Position numbers and translations under genes: made by a program. This document shows, piece after piece, positions 47,765 through 51,431 of a stretch of 51,431 bases of DNA (position 1 is its first letter; every line of letters begins with the position of its first letter). This DNA comes from Elusimicrobiota bacterium (GTDB taxonomy: Bacteria; Elusimicrobiota; Elusimicrobia; UBA1565): assembly GCA_016196755.1 (NCBI GenBank), contig JACPXC010000052.1, positions 1 to 51,431 of the forward strand, read 5' to 3'. A model generated the notes under the pieces. The model ran no database searches. It saw only the letters and a program-made list of their open reading frames with translations, and was not told the DNA's origin.

Positions 47765-48352
47765 ATGAAGAACCTTGCGATGAGCCTCCTGATGCTCCTC
47801 CTCGCGGGAACCGCGGGCGCCCAGGTCCCCGCCATCGGCCCCGGCCAAGCCCAGGACGCCGAGCTGGCCGCGATGCAGCGCTTGGCCTCCGGCGCGCGCG
47901 GGGCCTTCCGCTCGCCGAACCGGGACGGGGTCTCCGTCACCGGGATACCGGGCGACCTGGCGTTCGCCGCGCGGCGCTCGCTCGGCTCGCTGACCGCCAA
48001 CATGAGCGACGCTCAATCGCTCTATAACCTGGGCTGGAACGCGGCCTCCTCGCCGATCGGCCAGCCGCGAGCCAACTGCGGCGAGCTGGCGGCCTTCGTC
48101 CACGCCTTCATCATCTGGGACCGCACCCAGAACCGCGGCCAGGCCTTGGGCGGGCAGGTGGCGCGCTGGCGCGTCGTCATGCGCGGCGACATGGACCACG
48201 CCCAGAACATCGTCGAGACGGCCTCGGGCCGGCGCTTCGTGATCGACGCTTGGCGCGGCACCGCCGAGCCCATCGAGACGGACGCCAGCCTCCAGCCGGC
48301 GGCTTCCATCCTCAACATCCGCGGCGGCAGCCCGGTCTTCCACTTCCGGTGA
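47765..48352 (+). CDS. secreted protein with papain-like Cys-His-Asp pattern
   Basis: A 195-residue protein with a signal peptide (MKNLAMSLLMLLLAGTAGAQ). The folded part holds C105 in RANCGELAAF, H145 in DMDHAQNIVE and D161 in FVIDAWRG. This order and the local contexts (N-C-G-E at a helix start, H-x-x-N-x-V, V-I-D-x-W) are those of papain/transglutaminase-fold enzymes, so a cysteine peptidase, transglutaminase-like or deamidase activity is plausible. It is shorter than most papain-like proteases. The upstream in-frame start at 47729 would precede the -10 box, so it is rejected. Confidence 0.65.
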   Translation: MKNLAMSLLMLLLAGTAGAQVPAIGPGQAQDAELAAMQRLASGARGAFRSPNRDGVSVTGIPGDLAFAARRSLGSLTANMSDAQSLYNLGWNAASSPIGQPRANCGELAAFVHAFIIWDRTQNRGQALGGQVARWRVVMRGDMDHAQNIVETASGRRFVIDAWRGTAEPIETDASLQPAASILNIRGGSPVFHFR

Positions 48353-48385
48353 GAAGGGCCCTTGCCTAGCCCCCCCGCGAAGCGG

Positions 48386-48391
48386 GATAAT
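48386..48391 (+). promoter_or_regulatory. -10 box GATAAT of dut
   Basis: GATAAT ends 8 bases before the GTG start at 48400. Confidence 0.5.
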
Positions 48392-48399
48392 CCCGACCC

Positions 48400-48834
48400 G
48401 TGAAAACCCACCCCGAGACGATCGAGATCATGAAGCTCTCCGCCGACGCCGTCCTGCCGACGCGCGCCCACGCCGACGACGCCGGCCTCGACCTGTATGC
48501 CCTCAGCGAGGTCACCCTCGAGCCCGGCAAATGCTTCGTGGTGCCCACCGGCATCGCCCTGGCCATCCCGCCTGGCTACGTGGGCCTCGTGGCCGACCGC
48601 TCCTCGCTGGCCCGCAAAGGGATCAAGACCGCGGGCGGCGTCATCGACGCCGGCTACCGCGGCGAGGTCGGCGCGGTGCTCTGGAACATCTCGCGCGAGT
48701 CCGTGACGCTGGTGCGCGGGGACCGCGTGGCCCAGCTGCTGATCGTCCCGGTCGCCGTGCCGGCCGTCAAGGAAGTCCCCTCCCTCACCGAGTCCAAGCG
48801 CGGCAAGAAGGGCTTCGGCTCGACCGGGCGCTAG
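48400..48834 (+). CDS. dut: dUTP diphosphatase
   Basis: A 144-residue homotrimeric dUTPase that makes dUMP and keeps uracil out of DNA. All five family motifs are visible in order: DDAGLDLYA, DRSSLARKG, GVIDAGYRGEV, RGDRVAQL, and the C-terminal KKGFGSTGR loop. Length is as usual for bacterial trimeric dUTPases. GTG start (VKTHPE) is set by the -10 box; an internal ATG (MKLSAD) is ten codons in. Confidence 0.95.
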   Translation: MKTHPETIEIMKLSADAVLPTRAHADDAGLDLYALSEVTLEPGKCFVVPTGIALAIPPGYVGLVADRSSLARKGIKTAGGVIDAGYRGEVGAVLWNISRESVTLVRGDRVAQLLIVPVAVPAVKEVPSLTESKRGKKGFGSTGR

Positions 48835-48841
48835 CGCCCGG
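48824..48841. terminator. perfect palindrome over the dut stop codon
   Basis: CCGGGCG-CTAG-CGCCCGG, 18 bases with the dut TAG in its loop, lies between convergent genes whose stops are 8 bases apart. It is hairpin-capable but has no T-tract. Confidence 0.4.
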
Positions 48842-48842
48842 C

Positions 48843-49358
48843 CTAGGACAGCGCCAGGGCCAGGACGTGGGCGACGGCCAGAGCGGCCGCAAATCCCCAG
48901 GCTCTCTTCTTCTTGAGGCCGTGGACGCCTTGTCCCGCGTAGGCCAGCAGTGCGTAGCGCCAGAAATGCGGCGCCAGCGCGAGCAGGCCGAAGGGCCCGA
49001 GGAGGATGTCGGCGGGCATCGTGAAGGCCAAGCCCGAGGCGGCCCTCCAACTGGCTTTGAGCGGCGCCTTCCCGCCCAGCGCGCGCCAGACGGCGTGCAG
49101 GAAGAGGGTTGAGGCGAAGACCAGCGCCAGGGTCAAGAGCGGGAACACCGCCAGCGTCAGGAGGTCGACGAGGAAGTCCCCCGGCGAGCGCTGCTTGGCC
49201 GCGAAGGAAAGCGCCACCTCGACGGCGCCGGCGAGCATCGCCCAGAACGCCATCCGCCCGGCCGGCTTGGACCACGACTCCTCGGCCGGGGCCGCGGCGA
49301 AGTAGTCCTCAGGGGCGATGGCGGCTTGACGGGCCTCGCGCAGGAGAGGTCCCAGCAT
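48843..49358 (-). CDS. Yip1-like membrane protein
   Basis: A 171-residue protein with four to five hydrophobic helices and an N-terminal cytoplasmic stretch containing APEDYFAAAPAEESW, in the style of bacterial YIP1-family proteins (P-x-x-F/Y-F then W-x-x-P). Function is unknown in bacteria. The ATG at 49356-49358 is one base after the gpmA stop, so it is in the permease-gpmA transcript. Confidence 0.65.
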   Translation of the reverse strand: MLGPLLREARQAAIAPEDYFAAAPAEESWSKPAGRMAFWAMLAGAVEVALSFAAKQRSPGDFLVDLLTLAVFPLLTLALVFASTLFLHAVWRALGGKAPLKASWRAASGLAFTMPADILLGPFGLLALAPHFWRYALLAYAGQGVHGLKKKRAWGFAAALAVAHVLALALS

Positions 49359-49359
49359 C

Positions 49360-49971
49360 CTAGGCCGCGGTCTTGCTCAGGACGCGTCCCGCGGCGTCGA
49401 TCTCGTAGCTGATCGGGGCGGCCGTGGCGATGTTGAGCTCCATGACCTGCTCCTTGGTGAGGCCGTCGAGCTTCATCACGATGGCGCGCAGGCTGTTGCC
49501 GTGGGCGGAGACCAGTACGTTCTTGCCGGCCATCACCTCGGGCATGATGCGCGACTCGAAGTAGGGCAGGGTGCGCTCCGCGGTGTCCTTGAGGCTCTCG
49601 CCGTCCTTGCCCGGGGGCTTCACGTCGTAGGAGCGCCGCCAGATGTGGACCTGGGCGTCGCCGTACTTCTTGGCGGTCTCGGCCTTGTTTAGGCCTTGGA
49701 GATCGCCATAATGGCGCTCGTTGAGGGCCTTGTCGGCGATGACGGGGATGCCCTTGAGGGCGGTCTCCTCCAGAAGGATGTCGAGGGTCTGCTTGGCACG
49801 CTGGAGCTCGGAGACGAAGGCTACGTCGAAGCGCTGGCCCTTGAGCTGGAGGCCGGCCCGGCGCGCCTCCTCGGCGCCCTTGGCGGTGACGGGAACGTCG
49901 ACCCAGCCGGTGAAGCGGTTGTCGAGGTTCCACTGCGACTGGCCGTGACGGACGAGGACGAGGGTTGCCAT
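49360..49971 (-). CDS. gpmA: 2,3-bisphosphoglycerate-dependent phosphoglycerate mutase
   Basis: A 203-residue glycolytic/gluconeogenic mutase interconverting 3- and 2-phosphoglycerate. It has the phospho-histidine motif [10 protein letters not shown] with H9, the [10 protein letters not shown] segment, [23 protein letters not shown] with the catalytic Glu, and SAHGNSLRA with the second His. It is the short form, lacking about 30-45 residues compared with the 230-250-residue enzymes. A GGAGG Shine-Dalgarno sequence lies 4 bases before its ATG, as expected for a gene inside an operon; the upstream permease ends 11 bases earlier. Confidence 0.93.
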   Translation of the reverse strand: MATLVLVRHGQSQWNLDNRFTGWVDVPVTAKGAEEARRAGLQLKGQRFDVAFVSELQRAKQTLDILLEETALKGIPVIADKALNERHYGDLQGLNKAETAKKYGDAQVHIWRRSYDVKPPGKDGESLKDTAERTLPYFESRIMPEVMAGKNVLVSAHGNSLRAIVMKLDGLTKEQVMELNIATAAPISYEIDAAGRVLSKTAA

Positions 49972-49982
49972 GCTGCCTCCGA

Positions 49983-51272
49983 TCAGGCGGTTTTGTACAT
50001 CTTATAGACCGGCACGCCGAGCAGTACGATGGCCAGGCCGGCCAGCGACTCCATCGGCTTCTCGCGGAAGGAGTTGGCCACGAAGGCCGCGCAGAACACC
50101 ACGTAGGCCAACGGCAGGATCGGGTAGAGGGGGACCTTGTAAGGACGCTCGGCGTCGGGCCGCGTGCGGCGCAGGACCAGCACGCCCGCCCCGGTCAGGC
50201 CGTAGAAGATGAAGGCGGCGCTCACCACGTAGGTGAAGAGCTGGTCGTATCTCCCGGACCAGACCAGCAGGATGGACCAGACCATCTGGGCCAGCAGGGC
50301 GTTGGTCGGGACGCGGAAGCGCGGGTGGACGAAGGCCAGCCAGGCCGGCAGACGCTTGTCCTCGGCCATCGCGTAGGTGACGCGCGGCCCGGCTAGGACC
50401 ATCCCGTTGACGCAGCCGAAGGTCGAGACCAGCACCAAGGCGCTCATCGCGCGCGCCCAGAACGACCCGCCCATGGCCTGGGCGGCGTCGGCGGCCACGA
50501 ACGGGGAGGCGCCGATGGCCTCCACGCTGAGCATCCGGAAGTAGGCGGTGTTGGCGCCCAGGTAGAGCAACGTGACGCCGGCCAGGCCGATGGCCAGGGC
50601 CAGCGGGACGTTGCGCTGGGGCTCCTTGATCTCGCCGGCCACGAAGGTGACGTTGTTCCAGCCGTCATAGGCCCAGAACGCCGCGATGAGGGCCACGCCG
50701 TAGGCCGGCGCGGAGACGGTCCAGGAGCCCGCCAGCGAGGACTGGGCCGGAAGGAGGAAGCCCGCCGCGGCGATGGCGACCAGGGCCAGGGCTTTGAAGC
50801 CGGTGACGGCGTCGAGGAGGTGCGCTCCTTTTTCGACGCCGCGCATGTTCAGGACGGTGAGCAGGGCGATGACGGCGGAGCCCACCAGCTTGACGCCCGT
50901 CGGGCCCATCGGGACGAAGGCGGAGAAATATTGCGCGAAGGCGATGGCCACGGCCGCCACCGAGCCGGCCTGGATGACCCAGAACAGCGTCCAGCCGTAC
51001 AGGAAACTCGGCAGGGGGCCGAAGGCCTCGCGCAGGTAGACGTACTGGCCGCCCGCGCCGGGGTACATCGCACCCATCTCGGCGAAGGTGAGCCCGCCGA
51101 GCAGGCTCAAGAGGCCTGCGACCAGCCAGACGCTCAAGGCGGCCATCGGCGAGGGAACGGCGCGCGTGATGTCGGAGGCGACCAGGAATACGCCCGAGCC
51201 GATGACCGAGCCCGCGGTGACGGAGATCGCCGACACCAGCCCCAGCCGCCGGTCCAGCGAAGTCTTTTCCAT
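49983..51272 (-). CDS. APC-family amino acid permease
   Basis: A 429-residue polytopic transporter with about twelve helices. The N-terminus LGLVSAISVTAGSVIGSGVFL contains the GSxIGSGVF loop of helix 1 that binds the amino acid backbone. FWAYDGWNNVTFVAGEIKEPQRNVP is the conserved helix-6/loop block (described), typical of the LAT/SteT-like branch. Substrate is unknown. The ATG at 51270-51272 (MEKTSLDRR) is preferred: TAGAAT ends 7 bases upstream. A longer frame from 51335 would run through the repeat at 51290. Confidence 0.9.
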   Translation of the reverse strand: MEKTSLDRRLGLVSAISVTAGSVIGSGVFLVASDITRAVPSPMAALSVWLVAGLLSLLGGLTFAEMGAMYPGAGGQYVYLREAFGPLPSFLYGWTLFWVIQAGSVAAVAIAFAQYFSAFVPMGPTGVKLVGSAVIALLTVLNMRGVEKGAHLLDAVTGFKALALVAIAAAGFLLPAQSSLAGSWTVSAPAYGVALIAAFWAYDGWNNVTFVAGEIKEPQRNVPLALAIGLAGVTLLYLGANTAYFRMLSVEAIGASPFVAADAAQAMGGSFWARAMSALVLVSTFGCVNGMVLAGPRVTYAMAEDKRLPAWLAFVHPRFRVPTNALLAQMVWSILLVWSGRYDQLFTYVVSAAFIFYGLTGAGVLVLRRTRPDAERPYKVPLYPILPLAYVVFCAAFVANSFREKPMESLAGLAIVLLGVPVYKMYKTA

Positions 51273-51279
51273 GAAAGCG

Positions 51280-51285
51280 ATTCTA
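51280..51285 (-). promoter_or_regulatory. -10 box TAGAAT of the permease-gpmA-Yip1 unit
   Basis: TAGAAT on the minus strand ends 7 bases before the ATG. It abuts the repeat that begins about 51290, so the promoter may be partly supplied by the repeat. Confidence 0.5.
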
Positions 51286-51289
51286 ACCA

Positions 51290-51431
51290 ATTCTGATTGG
51301 GGACACTCATTAGAAGTTCTGCCGTCAAGAGGCAAAGCGTCCCCATCCCACGGTCGTGGTAGCTCGTCGCGTCCGGCACGATCTTTAAGGCGCTACGCAC
51401 CCTGGTTCTCTCACGTTTGGTGTCGGCACGA
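51290..51431 (+). repeat. repeat related to the ends of the 31641 insertion (runs to window end)
   Basis: From 51290 the sequence reads ATTCTGATTGGGGACAC, close to the insertion's GTTCTGATTAGGGACAG. GGGGAC recurs as GTCCCC about 40 bases on, which could form a large imperfect hairpin. The rest of the segment is less GC-rich, without a recognisable gene; it may be the edge of another element of the same kind. Confidence 0.4.

Overview
The window is GC-rich bacterial chromosome, densely coded on both strands, with about 48 genes that I can support. Secreted and outer-face proteins are common, genes are tightly packed, and there are no rRNA or tRNA genes. The mix of long Ala/Pro-rich presequences on transporters, transmembrane TPR-kinases, a TadE/TadG-like protein and class I ribonucleotide reductase suggests a Gram-negative, free-living or environmental lineage. 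I lean towards Elusimicrobiota, but that is inference from style only, because no marker gene is present.

Layout. 1-136: the tail of a possible transposase. 148-3207 (minus): cyclophilin, M32 carboxypeptidase and ferritin-like protein in one unit. 3251-6648 (minus): nrdA-nrdB. 6817-9393 (minus): a secreted coiled-coil protein, then diaminopropionate ammonia-lyase coupled to a nitrilase-fold protein that has lost its catalytic triad. 9409-13466 (minus): two tandem paralogous Ser/Thr kinases with extracytoplasmic TPRs. 13545-18508 (plus): corA, HAD phosphatase, M28 peptidase, C39-like peptidase lipoprotein and EamA transporter, each joined to the next by a 4-base GTGA overlap. 18505-22875: serine hydrolase, membrane protein, an unusual GHKL-like protein and two small unknowns. 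23023-31639 (plus): ABC exporter, zinc-ribbon protein with YaeQ nuclease, TPR protein, patatin with CYTH protein, and a hybrid histidine kinase. 31641-32467: a hairpin-ended insertion carrying a DUF6998-like gene. 32469-36558 (minus): pta, a secreted unknown, a TadG-like protein and a membrane protein. 36666-39360 (plus): membrane protein, MFS, response regulator and NUDIX. 39366-45857 (minus): small membrane protein, MFS, YtcJ-like amidohydrolase and an MFS-GNAT fusion. 46127-51272: secreted unknowns, SseB-like, dut, Yip1-like, gpmA and an amino-acid permease. 51290-51431: a repeat related to the ends of the insertion.

Two genome-wide habits stand out. First, about 18 promoter-proximal genes have a TANNNT (often exact TATAAT) or GATAAT box ending 6-8 bases before the start codon, which predicts leaderless mRNAs. 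In at least four cases the TAA stop codon of the upstream gene lies inside that box. Second, genes inside operons are joined by GTGA/ATGA/TTGA stop-start overlaps, or use a Shine-Dalgarno sequence. The best candidates for something undescribed are the hairpin-ended DUF6998 element with covarying ends, the leaderless promoter architecture, the presequence-bearing transporters including the MFS-GNAT fusion, and the triad-less nitrilase homologue coupled to diaminopropionate ammonia-lyase.
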